DNA from: Desulfobacteraceae bacterium
Lineage (GTDB): Bacteria; Desulfobacterota; Desulfobacteria; Desulfobacterales; UBA5852
Direction of reading: 5' to 3'
NCBI GenBank assembly: GCA_014237395.1
Contig: JABZFP010000007.1
Location: 164,367 to 228,366 of the forward strand
Length of the DNA stretch: 64,000 nt
The notes under the pieces are model-generated. The model ran no database searches and was not told the origin of the DNA. It worked only from the letters and a program-made list of their open reading frames with translations. Shown here piece after piece: positions 54,675-63,848 of the stretch (position 1 is the stretch's first letter; each line of letters opens with the position of its first letter). The position numbers and the translations under genes were made by a program.

Positions 54675-55027
54675 ATCTCCACCTCTTCGGTTACCCCGTC
54701 AGTCGTTTCTTTGATACCAGAGCTGATGGTGTAGGCTTCTTCGACCGGCACCACAAAAATCCGGCCATCGCCAAAGGCACCCTTTTCCCCGGTCCGTGCG
54801 GACTTGATAATGGTCCGGATAGCAAACTCCTTGTCATTGTCCTTAACAACGGTGAGCAGCATCTCTTTCGGGATTTCGTCATAGGTGATCTCCCCGATTT
54901 TGATACCGCGCTGTTTACCGCGCCCCACGACCGACATTTTGGTGACACCGGGAAAGCCGGCTTCCATGAGAGCGGCCAGAACGTTGTCAACTTTCTCGGG
55001 GCGGACGATAGATCGAATCATAATCAT
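54671..55027 (-). CDS. nifI1: GlnB-like nitrogenase regulator NifI1
   Basis: A 118-residue PII-family protein. MIRSIVRPEKVDNVLAALMEAGFPG and VVGRGKQRGIKIG are the NifI1 type, with a short T-loop and TGEKGAFGDGRIFVVP at the end. It forms a complex with NifI2 that binds the dinitrogenase and switches it off under nitrogen excess. GGAG lies ten bases before the ATG at 55027; a second ATG two codons inside is possible. It follows nifH by 42 bases. Confidence 0.93.
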   Translation of the reverse strand: MIMIRSIVRPEKVDNVLAALMEAGFPGVTKMSVVGRGKQRGIKIGEITYDEIPKEMLLTVVKDNDKEFAIRTIIKSARTGEKGAFGDGRIFVVPVEEAYTISSGIKETTDGVTEEVEI

Positions 55028-55069
55028 TGCTTTAGTTCTCCTTTGGTTCGAAATGGCAGACGGTTACCC

Positions 55070-55921
<852 letters not shown>

Positions 55922-55960
55922 TTAAGTGTCCGTCATTACTGTTCGGCTGTCTTCCCATAG

Positions 55961-55976
55961 AGCAACCGCCGTGCCA
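55961..55976 (-). promoter_or_regulatory. Sigma-54 promoter of nifH
   Basis: On minus, TGGCACGGCGGTTGCT matches the -24/-12 consensus (GG and GC ten bases apart, TGGCAC-N5-TTGC). It lies 67 bases ahead of nifH and is the only clear sigma-54 site I found in the nif cluster. Confidence 0.88.
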
Positions 55977-56085
55977 GACGGCGAGCTAAACGGATTCAGT
56001 TGATAGAATCTGCCGATATCCTTATTTAAAATAGTTGATAGGCTTCGGGGGAGAAGACATCTATGGTCTGCGCGGAAACACGCCT

Positions 56086-56125
56086 ATCTACAATCGTGTC
56101 GATCGGGATCGACAATAATGTAGAT
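56086..56125. promoter_or_regulatory. 40-bp dyad between nifA and the nifH promoter
   Basis: ATCTACA...TGTCGATC-GG-GATCGACA...TGTAGAT is symmetric over 40 bp: both outer 7-mers and both inner 8-mers match exactly. It lies about 110 bases upstream of the sigma-54 promoter, where activator sites are expected. The inner core reads TGT-N12-ACA, not the TGT-N10-ACA of the classical NifA site. It may bind NifA or another dimeric regulator. Confidence 0.6.
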
Positions 56126-56256
56126 GGATTTCAGAGAAGATTCTTCTGGAATCAATTGTTCCGTGGTGGGCGAGAGAAGATATCTTGAGGTTTAGAAACG
56201 ATAGCAAGGTGGGGGTGAAACGTATGCCAGGTTAAGGCAATAGACGATAAAAGCGG

Positions 56257-57816
56257 TTATGAAGCGAGGCTCTGAAATTTCTTATTCTCGCGGATAATTC
56301 CCCCCAGATTATACTTCTTCACGCGATAGCCCATCTGGCGCAGCGTCAGACCGATTTCGCGGGCTGCTTTTTGCTGGATCCATTCATTCCTGGCCAGAGA
56401 CGCCAGCAGGGTTTCTTTCTCCATGATCTCCAACTGCGAGCAGCCGTCATTTTCTGACGATTGATAGGCCGGCGTCGTATGGTGATTGAACAGGTATTGC
56501 GGCAGCATCCTGGCCTCGATCTGATCGGTTTCGGCCATGATGGCCATACGTTCAATCAGGTTTTCCAACTCCCGCACATTGCCCGGCCAGTCATAATTGG
56601 ACAGTATTTCCATGCTTTCATCGGAAAATCGAAAGGGCAGGCCATACTCCTTGGACGTCTTGGTGATAAAATAGTCAATGAGCAATGGCAAATCCGCCTT
56701 ACGGTTGCGCAAAGGCGGAATGGCGATGGGGAAAACGTTCAATCGATAAAACAGGTCCGACCTAAAGCGTCCTTCGGCAACGGCCTGGTTCAAATCCAGG
56801 TTGGTGGCGGCCACGATGCGGACATCCACTTTGCGAGTCTGGACACTGCCCAGGCGCTCAAATTCACGCTCTTGCAAAAACCGCAAAAGCTTGGCCTGCA
56901 GCGGCAAGGGCAATTCGCCGATTTCATCCAGAAAGACCGTGCCACTGTCTGCTTCCTCGAACCGGCCTTTTTTGGGGCTGGTGGCCCCGGTAAAAGCCCC
57001 CTTTTCGTGCCCGAATAGCTCCGATTCGATCAGGTTGTCCGGAAGAGAGGCGCAATTGACTTTGGCAAAGGGGTTGCGGCGCCGGTGACTCAACTCGTGA
57101 ATAATTCTTGCGGTAAGCGTTTTGCCGGTACCCGATTCCCCCAGCAAAAGAACCGAGGCCCGGCTGGGGGCCACTTTGCGGATCATCTTGTTCAGAATCT
57201 GCATGGCGGGACTGATGCCCACCGTAAAAAAATGATTGTATTTGGCCGAAACTTCAGCCCGCAGACTGCGGTTTTCGGTGATCAGCTCTTCCTCACGTTG
57301 TTCCACCTGGCGGTAGAGGCTGACAACTTGGGCCATCAGCGTCGCCACGATGGTCAGAAAGCGGATATCCTCCTTGAATTCCACCTCGGGTCCGAAAAGG
57401 CGATCCACGCTCAACACGCCGATGGGCTCGTTGTTCAACACGATCGGCACACCGATAAAGGCCAAATTGTTTTTGGTCAGGTTGCGCGCCTGGGTGCGAT
57501 TCAAAAACAACGGTTCCCGTCCGATATCCGGGACGGCAAACGGTTGGGCGGTTTCGAAAATGGACCCGGTCACCCCTTCTCCCGGTGCGTAGATCCCGCG
57601 CTTTTGTTCCATCGGATCCAGGCCGTGGGATGCGATGATTTTCAGCAACCCGGTCGGCATGTCTTTCAGGGTCACCGTGGCCCGTTCCATGGACAGATTT
57701 ATGGAAAGGGTTTCAAGAATGGACGACAGTGTCTGACTTAAATCGAGAACCTGACCGATTTTCTGGCTGATGGCATAGAGGGCTTTTAGCTCGATTTCAA
57801 ATATCGTGGTTTCCAT
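56257..57816 (-). CDS. nifA: Nif-specific sigma-54 activator NifA
   Basis: A 519-residue activator: N-terminal GAF domain (about 20-170), AAA+ domain with Walker A GESGTGKT at 226-233 and the sigma-54 contact loop GAFTGA at 273-278, and a C-terminal helix-turn-helix (AAREIGLTLRQMGYRVKKY). The interdomain linker has no CX4C-type motif, so it is not the oxygen-sensing rhizobial form and could be controlled by NifL or the GAF domain. It is upstream of nifH in the same direction, about 360 bases away. Confidence 0.95.
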   Translation of the reverse strand: METTIFEIELKALYAISQKIGQVLDLSQTLSSILETLSINLSMERATVTLKDMPTGLLKIIASHGLDPMEQKRGIYAPGEGVTGSIFETAQPFAVPDIGREPLFLNRTQARNLTKNNLAFIGVPIVLNNEPIGVLSVDRLFGPEVEFKEDIRFLTIVATLMAQVVSLYRQVEQREEELITENRSLRAEVSAKYNHFFTVGISPAMQILNKMIRKVAPSRASVLLLGESGTGKTLTARIIHELSHRRRNPFAKVNCASLPDNLIESELFGHEKGAFTGATSPKKGRFEEADSGTVFLDEIGELPLPLQAKLLRFLQEREFERLGSVQTRKVDVRIVAATNLDLNQAVAEGRFRSDLFYRLNVFPIAIPPLRNRKADLPLLIDYFITKTSKEYGLPFRFSDESMEILSNYDWPGNVRELENLIERMAIMAETDQIEARMLPQYLFNHHTTPAYQSSENDGCSQLEIMEKETLLASLARNEWIQQKAAREIGLTLRQMGYRVKKYNLGGIIRENKKFQSLAS

Positions 57817-57973
57817 AAGGCGCTATCATTACCTTTACCCCGCCGTCTGACCCATTTGGGGAAATCCATTTTCGGTTCGAGAATCGCGGCCCGTCGATCG
57901 ATGTGACCAAGAATATAAAGATAGTTTTCAACATCCATGCCAATAAGTACTATGATCCTGATCCCCCCTAACA

Positions 57974-58002
57974 TTCATAAATCATGTGAAATTCGCTATA
58001 AT
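57974..58002 (+). promoter_or_regulatory. Candidate plus-strand promoter
   Basis: TTCATA, 17 bases, then a perfect TATAAT. It could start transcription toward the structured region and the parvulin gene. The -35 is weak. Confidence 0.35.
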
Positions 58003-58230
58003 ATCGTTGTTGGTATGATCCGAAAAATATTGCAAAAATGTTTCTATAGAGGCAATAAATAACAATATTGAAATTATTGGGCGGCGGCCGAAGCTGCTAT
58101 GCGGGGCTGTGGCCGCTTGGCCGCGGCGATTTCGGAATATTAACTTCCCCTGGCAGCTTTTCGATGCCAGTCTCTAAGGTGACGGTATTAAATTGTGGCA
58201 CAATCAATAATAATGGAACCGCAAAAGCCC
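58003..58230. other. Noncoding region ahead of repeat B
   Basis: About 230 bases without a gene, including GC-rich stretches such as GGCCGCTTGGCCGCGG near 58111. They may form hairpins in a plus-strand transcript. Confidence 0.35.
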
Positions 58231-58342
58231 TGAAGCCGTCACTCCCGCGAGGGCGGGCGTCTACGACCCAATAGAAAGAACTGGATCCCCGCCTGCGCGG
58301 GATGACGAAAGTATTTCCTCAGCGACTTCTAAGGAACTCATC
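58207..58342 (-). repeat. Dispersed palindromic repeat, copy B
   Basis: The inverse-orientation partner of copy A at 26201-26330. The CCCCGCCTGCGCGGG core, the CTCCCGCGAGGGCGGGCG arm and the outer GAACTCATC arm align with it. It lies between nifA and the parvulin gene. Confidence 0.8.
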
Positions 58343-58392
58343 AATACTGATTCTTGATCATTTTGACTTCCCTTATTGTCAATTTGCCGATA

Positions 58393-58535
58393 CGATGCTT
58401 ACGGAGATGCCGGTGCTTCAAAGACCATTGGTCGCCTTTCACATTCAGGGCAGCGGTTTACAGCGGCCAAAAACTTCTTAAGCTTAAGCATCGGTTCGTT
58501 GACTGAAGGCACACCGCCCGGGCGGTGTTTTTTTT
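58393..58535 (+). ncRNA. Probable structured RNA or leader with terminator
   Basis: CGATGCTTA at 58393 pairs with TAAGCATCG at 58485 as a 9-bp closing stem around roughly 80 bases with inner hairpins (for example GACC-ATT-GGTC). A perfect intrinsic terminator follows at 58511-58535. No protein gene lies upstream on plus to own that terminator. It may be a small RNA or an attenuated leader of the parvulin gene. I could not match it to SRP RNA, 6S RNA, tmRNA or a tRNA. Confidence 0.4.
58511..58535 (+). terminator. Intrinsic terminator before the parvulin gene
   Basis: ACACCGCCCGGGCGGTGT is a perfect 18-base palindrome followed by eight or more T residues. Confidence 0.85.
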
Positions 58536-58594
58536 ACTACGCGATGGTGTCGCTGAATATCGGACGCTGTTGACTAACGTCAGGAGGAAATCTA

Positions 58595-58876
58595 ATGGCC
58601 AAAGCAAGTGCACGACACATCCTGGTGGACAGCCAGGCCAAGTGTGAAGAACTGAAAAATGAAATTGAGGCGGGGGCCGATTTTGCCGACGTCGCCAAGA
58701 AGCATTCCACCTGCCCGTCAGGCCGCCAGGGTGGGGATTTAGGCGAATTCGGCCCCGGTCAGATGGTCAAAGAATTTGATGAGGTGGTGTTCAGCGGTGC
58801 CCTGAATACGGTCCACGGGCCGGTTCAGACCCAGTTCGGCTACCATTTGCTGGAGATCACGAGCCGCACGGACTAA
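58595..58876 (+). CDS. Parvulin-type peptidyl-prolyl isomerase (single domain)
   Basis: A 93-residue PpiC-type isomerase. KASARHILVDSQAKCEEL at the start, DFADVAKKHSTCPSGRQGGDLGEFGPGQMV in the middle (cited by its key GGDLGEFG) and FGYHLLEI at the end define the parvulin domain. It catalyses proline cis-trans isomerisation in the cytoplasm. AGGAGG lies before the ATG. Small PpiC genes often occur near nif or sulfur genes, where NifM-like helpers mature NifH; such a link here is only suggestive. Confidence 0.93.
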   Translation: MAKASARHILVDSQAKCEELKNEIEAGADFADVAKKHSTCPSGRQGGDLGEFGPGQMVKEFDEVVFSGALNTVHGPVQTQFGYHLLEITSRTD

Positions 58877-58967
58877 CGGAATCAATTGATCGAAGGTTGC
58901 CGAGGCGGTGCATCGGGTACTGATTGCGCCGCCTCTGGCTTTTCGGTCGAAGGCGCTATCTTTCGTT

Positions 58968-60107
58968 TCACGCTTTCCGCAGGCGATCGACGGCCGCAAC
59001 GATTACCGATACGGCGCGCTCGATTTCTTCCTCTGTGGTGGTTTTCCCCACGCTGAAGCGGATGGTGCCTCGGGCCCAATCGTCCGGGGCGCGCATGGCC
59101 TGGAGCACGTGGGAAATTGTGACGGTGTCGGCGTGGCAGGCCGCACCGGCCGATGCGGCGATCTCATCGCTGATGGCGGCCAGCAGCCGGTCGGCGGCAA
59201 CCCCTTTGAAGGACAGGCTGAGCGTGTTGGGCAGTCGTTTTTCGGGGTGGCCGTTCAACCGCAGGCCTGCCAGCCCGGCCGCCAATCCCTGGTGCAGCCG
59301 ATCCCGCCTATCCCGCATCCGTGCCCTATTCTGATCGAGATCCCGTGCGGCAATTTCACTGGCTTTCCCCAGCGCAACGATCAACGCCACATTCTCGGTT
59401 CCAGCGCGGCGCCCGGCTTCCTGTCCGGCACCGTGGCAGAAATTTTCCAGCGTCAGCCCGGGCCGCACGTAGAGCGCCCCGACGCCCTTGGGGGCATAGA
59501 GTTTATGGCCGGCTATGGACAGCAGATCCACCCCCAGATCATCCACGCGCGTCGGTATCTTGCCCACGGACTGGGCCGCATCCGTGTGAAAGGGGATCGC
59601 GTGGGCGCGCGCAATAGCGCCAATGGCGGCAATCGGTTGAAGCGTGCCGACTTCGTTGTTGGCATGCATGATGGAGATGAGAATCGTATCCGGTCGGATG
59701 GCGGCTTTCATATCTTCAGGTGCTACCTGCCCCATGTCATCCACCGGTAGATAGGTGGTCTCGATGCCGAAACGCTCCAGGAAGCGGCACACTTCCAGGA
59801 TGGCCGGATGCTCGATGGCACTCGTTATCAGGTGGCCGCCGCGGTGCGCCGCCATGACGATGCCTTTCAGGGCATGGTTGTTGGCCTCCGTACCGCCGCT
59901 CGTAAAGATGACCGCTTCCGGCGGGCATCCCAGGAGTTCGGCGACCTGGCTGCGGGCGTTGGCCAAGGCCTCCCGGGGGGCGCGGCCATAATCATGGCTG
60001 CTGGAGGGGTTGCCGAACGCGGATTCCCAGAAGGGCTGCATGGCGTCAGCCACTTCGGGTGAAATGGGCGTCGTTCCGTTGTGGTCCAGATAGATCGGTG
60101 GTTTCAT
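58968..60107 (-). CDS. nifS: Cysteine desulfurase NifS-like
   Basis: A 379-residue class V aminotransferase-fold enzyme. The PLP Lys is K202 in IAGHKLYAPKG, SGGTEANNHAL lies near residue 70 and HTDAAQSVGK near 174. The active Cys sits in SAGAACHADT near residue 320, in the short loop of group I NifS/IscS enzymes. It removes sulfur from cysteine for Fe-S or other cofactors. No nifU lies beside it. The strand is the same as nifA, but it is 1.2 kb away behind the parvulin gene and repeat, so co-regulation with nif is uncertain. No strong ribosome site is seen. Confidence 0.88.
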   Translation of the reverse strand: MKPPIYLDHNGTTPISPEVADAMQPFWESAFGNPSSSHDYGRAPREALANARSQVAELLGCPPEAVIFTSGGTEANNHALKGIVMAAHRGGHLITSAIEHPAILEVCRFLERFGIETTYLPVDDMGQVAPEDMKAAIRPDTILISIMHANNEVGTLQPIAAIGAIARAHAIPFHTDAAQSVGKIPTRVDDLGVDLLSIAGHKLYAPKGVGALYVRPGLTLENFCHGAGQEAGRRAGTENVALIVALGKASEIAARDLDQNRARMRDRRDRLHQGLAAGLAGLRLNGHPEKRLPNTLSLSFKGVAADRLLAAISDEIAASAGAACHADTVTISHVLQAMRAPDDWARGTIRFSVGKTTTEEEIERAVSVIVAAVDRLRKA

Positions 60108-60549
60108 GGCGGGGTATCAAAGCCTCCGTTTTGACGATGCATGAGCGGACCGTAACTCGGTCGTCTTGACCAGGGTACAGGACCATCGTGGTTTTGCGAC
60201 TTTTTGATGCATGCGTGTGGGTGGTTCGATCGTCTCGCTAGGGCATTGTATCTATTTACGCATTTCGGCATCTGGCGTCAAATCCGGATCCTGATCTCAC
60301 TGATTGCGATGGTCCTTCCACCCACAGTGTTTCTTGACAACGTATAGAGGTTCCCATACGGTTTCGACCGTTGCCAAGAAATATAACGGGGATAACATGA
60401 AGTTCAACATGATCGCGCAGTACAATCGGTTTGCCGATGCCACCCGGATCGAAGTCGGCAACTTGACCGGCGCTTGCTTGACCCAACCCTTGCACCGGCC
60501 GGACAACCGGTCGTCGATCTTGCTTTTTCAATGATAGGAACATTTCCCG
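60108..60549. other. Intergenic region between nifS and the PfkB gene
   Basis: About 440 bases. A promoter-like TTGACA-17-TACGGT lies at 60334-60362 on plus. A short frame (60397-60537, 46 codons, MKFNMIAQYNRFAD...) has GGGGATAAC before its ATG but no known motif. Nothing else is evident. Confidence 0.4.
60334..60362 (+). promoter_or_regulatory. Candidate promoter of the PfkB gene
   Basis: A perfect TTGACA, a 17-base spacer and a weak TACGGT lie about 190 bases ahead of the kinase start. Confidence 0.35.
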
Positions 60550-61494
60550 ATGTCGACGTTTGACGTCCTTGTCATAGGCCGCAGCTGCGTGGACCACATT
60601 GCCGTGGTGGAGGCCTTCCCCCGTGAAAACACGAAAGTGGCCCTGACGCAGCGGCTGGTGGAGGGTGGTGGGCAGGGGGGCACGGCGGCCGCCTGTATCG
60701 CCCGCCTGGGGGGGCGGGTCTGTTACATCGGCCGCATCGGGGACGACGATGCCGGCCGGATTTGCCTCGATCGCCTGTCCGCTTTCAATGTGGATACGCA
60801 GCGCGTCCAGGTGCTTCCCGGCGGGCGGACGCCGGAAGCGTATATCGTTGTCACAGCGTCAACGGGTGATCGCACCATTTTCTACGAACCCAGCACCTTG
60901 CCGCGCCTGACTGCCGAAGATCTGCCCGCCGCATTGATTGCCTCGGTCCGGGTGCTGCTGCTCGACCCCGAGACCACCTACCTGGCAGACTTGCTGCCGA
61001 AGCAGGGCGGTCGCCGGGTGGTGTACGATGCGGAAAGATGGCGGGACGGCATGACAACCATGATGCAGGTTGCGGATTATTTCATCCCCAGCCGTGATTT
61101 TCTGAATGACGAACGCGCCGGCGGCTCCGGCCAAACCCTGGCCGCAAAAATGAACCGGCTGCAGGCCCGGATTCGCGGCCGTCTGATCGTCACCGACGGC
61201 CGGCGGGGCGCCTATTACATTGACGACGGGCAGTTGATCCACCTTCCGGCACCCCGTGTGGCGGTTCGCGACACCACGGGCGCGGGGGATAATTTCCACG
61301 CCGCTTTTGCCCTGGCCCTCAGTTGGGGGGAGTGCTTGCCGGAAGCGGTTCGCCTGGCCGTGGCCGTGGCCTCCCTGTCCTGCCGGGACTATGGCGGGCG
61401 TAACGGCGTTCCTTCGTTGGAAAATGCCCGCGCGCTGGCGGCGACGCTGGCGCCCCGCCATCTGCCCACCGACGATCCGTTCTGTACGTCTTGA
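60550..61494 (+). CDS. PfkB-family carbohydrate kinase
   Basis: A 314-residue ribokinase-like kinase with GGGQGGTAAACIARLGGRV near residue 40 and the ATP/anion-hole signature DTTGAGDNFHAAFALAL near 242, including the catalytic Asp. DGRRGAYYI precedes it. The family phosphorylates sugars, nucleosides and related alcohols; the substrate cannot be fixed, though sugar or sulfosugar kinases of the same shape exist. AGGAA lies before the ATG. It stands alone with its own promoter-like region. Confidence 0.88.
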   Translation: MSTFDVLVIGRSCVDHIAVVEAFPRENTKVALTQRLVEGGGQGGTAAACIARLGGRVCYIGRIGDDDAGRICLDRLSAFNVDTQRVQVLPGGRTPEAYIVVTASTGDRTIFYEPSTLPRLTAEDLPAALIASVRVLLLDPETTYLADLLPKQGGRRVVYDAERWRDGMTTMMQVADYFIPSRDFLNDERAGGSGQTLAAKMNRLQARIRGRLIVTDGRRGAYYIDDGQLIHLPAPRVAVRDTTGAGDNFHAAFALALSWGECLPEAVRLAVAVASLSCRDYGGRNGVPSLENARALAATLAPRHLPTDDPFCTS

Positions 61495-61765
61495 TGCTTT
61501 CCAACTTTTTTTGCCCGTCACAGTCACATATCCGAGTGCGGACGGCGTATCGACGCTATCCTTGAATTCCAGCCCCCGGATTCGCCGAAGCCATTCCGCC
61601 GATATCCACCCTAAGGTTTTTCCAGAAAACGCCGAAGAAAGATAGGACGAACCTGCATACGTGCCGTCGGCGATGGCACGCTGGGAGGAGAGGTTTCGAC
61701 CGGCCCGGGGGTTGCCATGAGCGCAACGATGAATGATCAAATAAAGATTCGGGGATAACAAGACC
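61495..61765. other. Spacer between the kinase and the histidine kinase gene
   Basis: About 270 bases without a gene or clear signal. Confidence 0.4.
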
Positions 61766-62626
61766 ATGAGCAACGAGCGCAAGCTCCTGGAAACGCAGTT
61801 GGCCCAGTCCCGGAAAATGGAAGCCATCGGGCATCTGGCGTCCGGCATCGCCCATGAAATCAGTACACCGGCCCAATTCGTGGGCGACAACACCCAGTTT
61901 TTACGGGAAGCATTTACAGACCTCCTGCAGATCATGGCGCGTTTTCAATCCCTGGCCACGGCGGTCCGCGCCGGAGACGCCGTGGCCGACCAGCTCCATG
62001 CCGTCGACGCGGCCATAAAGGATCTGGACCTTGACTATCTGGAAGAGGAAATCCCGCTGGCGATCGATCACATTCTGGACGGTGTCGGGCGCATTTCGAA
62101 AATCGTGCGTTCCATGAAGTTTTTCGCCCACCCCGGGGGGCTGGAAAAGACGCCCCTGGATCTCAATCAGGCCGTCGAAAGTACGATCACCCTATCCCGC
62201 AATGAATGGAAATACGTGGCGGAAGTCGTCACGGATCTGGATGACGCCATGCCCCCGGTGCCGGGACAGCGCGGCGAGATCAATCAGGTGATCCTCAATC
62301 TGATAACGAATGCGGCGCACGCCATTGCCGCAAAGCATGGGCCAAGCCCGGCGGTCAAAGGCCGCATCACCATCACCACCCGCTACCAGGACGGCTGGGC
62401 CGAGGTTCGCATCCAGGATACAGGGGCCGGCATCCCGGAGGCCATCCGCCACCAGGTGTTCGACCTGTTTTTCACCACCAAGGAAGAGGGGGTCGGCTCC
62501 GGCCAGGGATTGGCCATCGCCCATTCCGTCATCGTCGACAACCATGGCGGCCGTTTGACCTTTGAAAGCGCACCGGGGGAGGGGACCACGTTTATCATCC
62601 GGCTGCCAGTGGATGGGGAGGCCTGA
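61766..62626 (+). CDS. Histidine kinase without a sensor domain
   Basis: A 286-residue soluble kinase. It has the phosphorylated His30 in GIAHEISTPAQFVGDN, an N-box NLITNAAHAI near 185, and a G-rich ATP lid DTGAGIPEAIR plus GVGSGQGLAIAHS. Only about 15 residues precede the dimerisation helix, so no input domain is present; signals must come from a partner protein. A long helical region (about 45-115) separates the His and ATP domains. It is followed within four bases by a REC-HDOD gene and another response regulator. Confidence 0.92.
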   Translation: MSNERKLLETQLAQSRKMEAIGHLASGIAHEISTPAQFVGDNTQFLREAFTDLLQIMARFQSLATAVRAGDAVADQLHAVDAAIKDLDLDYLEEEIPLAIDHILDGVGRISKIVRSMKFFAHPGGLEKTPLDLNQAVESTITLSRNEWKYVAEVVTDLDDAMPPVPGQRGEINQVILNLITNAAHAIAAKHGPSPAVKGRITITTRYQDGWAEVRIQDTGAGIPEAIRHQVFDLFFTTKEEGVGSGQGLAIAHSVIVDNHGGRLTFESAPGEGTTFIIRLPVDGEA

Positions 62627-62630
62627 GGCC

Positions 62631-63848
62631 ATGGCCAAGCGGCATCTGCTTTTTGTCGATGATGAGCCCATGGTCTTGAAGGGCCTCCAGCGCTCCTTGC
62701 GCAGCATGCGGCATGAATGGGAGATCCTCTATGCCGAGGGCGGGGAGGCGGCGCTGGCGATGCTGGCATCCCACCCTGTTGACGTGGTGATTACGGATAT
62801 GCGCATGCCGGGCATGGATGGCGCGCAGCTGCTCGAAGCCGTCAAAGCCCGTTTCCCCCAGGTGGTGCGCATTATCTTGAGTGGTCAGCTGGACCGGGAC
62901 ATGACGCTCCAATCCGTCAAGGTGGCCCATCAATTGCTGGCCAAACCTTGTGATGTGGACGTCCTTCGCGAGGCCTTGCAAAAGACGGTCACCCTCAACC
63001 AGTTGTTGACGGATGAGGCCATCCGGCGGGTGGTGGCGCGCATCGACACCCTGCCCAGCATGCCCGCCAGCTGTGTCGCCATCATGGAAGACCTTCAATC
63101 GGAGGATGCCTCGATTCGGAAAGTTGCCGGTTTGATCGCATCGGATCTGGGCATGACGGCCAAGATACTGCAGATGGTCAACTCGGCTTTTTTCGGGCTC
63201 TACCGACAGGTGACCGATGTGCAGGACGCCGTCATGCTGCTGGGGCTTGACGCCATCAAGGCCCTGGTGCTGTCGGTCAACGTATTTGCGGCCTTCGACA
63301 CCCGCCGGATTCCGTTCTTTGATTTGGACGGCCTGTGGCAGCACAGCCTGGCCGTGGCGGGCTGTGCCCAAAAAATCATGACAACGGTCGCACGGGATCG
63401 TGAACAGGCGGCCGCCGCCTTCCTTGCCGGCATGCTGCACGATATCGGCAAGTTGATCCTGGCCGTCAATTTCAGTGATGCCTACCGGGCTTTGCTCAAG
63501 GGGGTGCCGGAAGGACCTGCTGAACGCCTGGCAAAAGAACGGGAAATGATCGGTACGACCCATGCCGAGATGGGCGCCTACCTCATGGGGCTGTGGGGGA
63601 TGGAACCCTCCATTCTGATGGCCATCGCCTTTCATCACACACCGCTGGAAAGCCGGGAGACGGCTTTCGGTCCGCTGACGGCCGTGCACCTTGCCAATGG
63701 ATTCGGCCATGGTTTGCGGCTGCCCCGGGAGGGCGGCCGCGGCGCGGTGGACGATGTCGATGCAGCCTACATCGCCGCCCTGGGAGTTACCGGGAAAGTC
63801 GATCGCTGGCGGCAGATCTGTCTCGATCTCGATGAGGACGCGCCATGA
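62631..63848 (+). CDS. Response regulator with REC and HDOD domains
   Basis: A 405-residue protein. The N-terminal receiver domain has the acidic pocket (FVDDEP at 8-13), the phospho-acceptor D56 in VITDMRMPG and the Lys in LLAKPCD. From about residue 135 an HDOD domain follows (IDTLPSMPASCVAIMEDLQ, HDIGKLILAVNF, then MGAYLMGLWG). HDOD is an HD-like fold that usually lacks nucleotide cleavage and acts in signalling. The ATG at 62631 has GGGGAGG ten bases upstream. Its stop overlaps the next start by four bases. Confidence 0.9.
   Translation: MAKRHLLFVDDEPMVLKGLQRSLRSMRHEWEILYAEGGEAALAMLASHPVDVVITDMRMPGMDGAQLLEAVKARFPQVVRIILSGQLDRDMTLQSVKVAHQLLAKPCDVDVLREALQKTVTLNQLLTDEAIRRVVARIDTLPSMPASCVAIMEDLQSEDASIRKVAGLIASDLGMTAKILQMVNSAFFGLYRQVTDVQDAVMLLGLDAIKALVLSVNVFAAFDTRRIPFFDLDGLWQHSLAVAGCAQKIMTTVARDREQAAAAFLAGMLHDIGKLILAVNFSDAYRALLKGVPEGPAERLAKEREMIGTTHAEMGAYLMGLWGMEPSILMAIAFHHTPLESRETAFGPLTAVHLANGFGHGLRLPREGGRGAVDDVDAAYIAALGVTGKVDRWRQICLDLDEDAP

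Noticed and set aside
58393..58500. SRP RNA, 6S RNA, tmRNA or tRNA identity
   Set aside because: The expected conserved loops and sequence motifs are missing.
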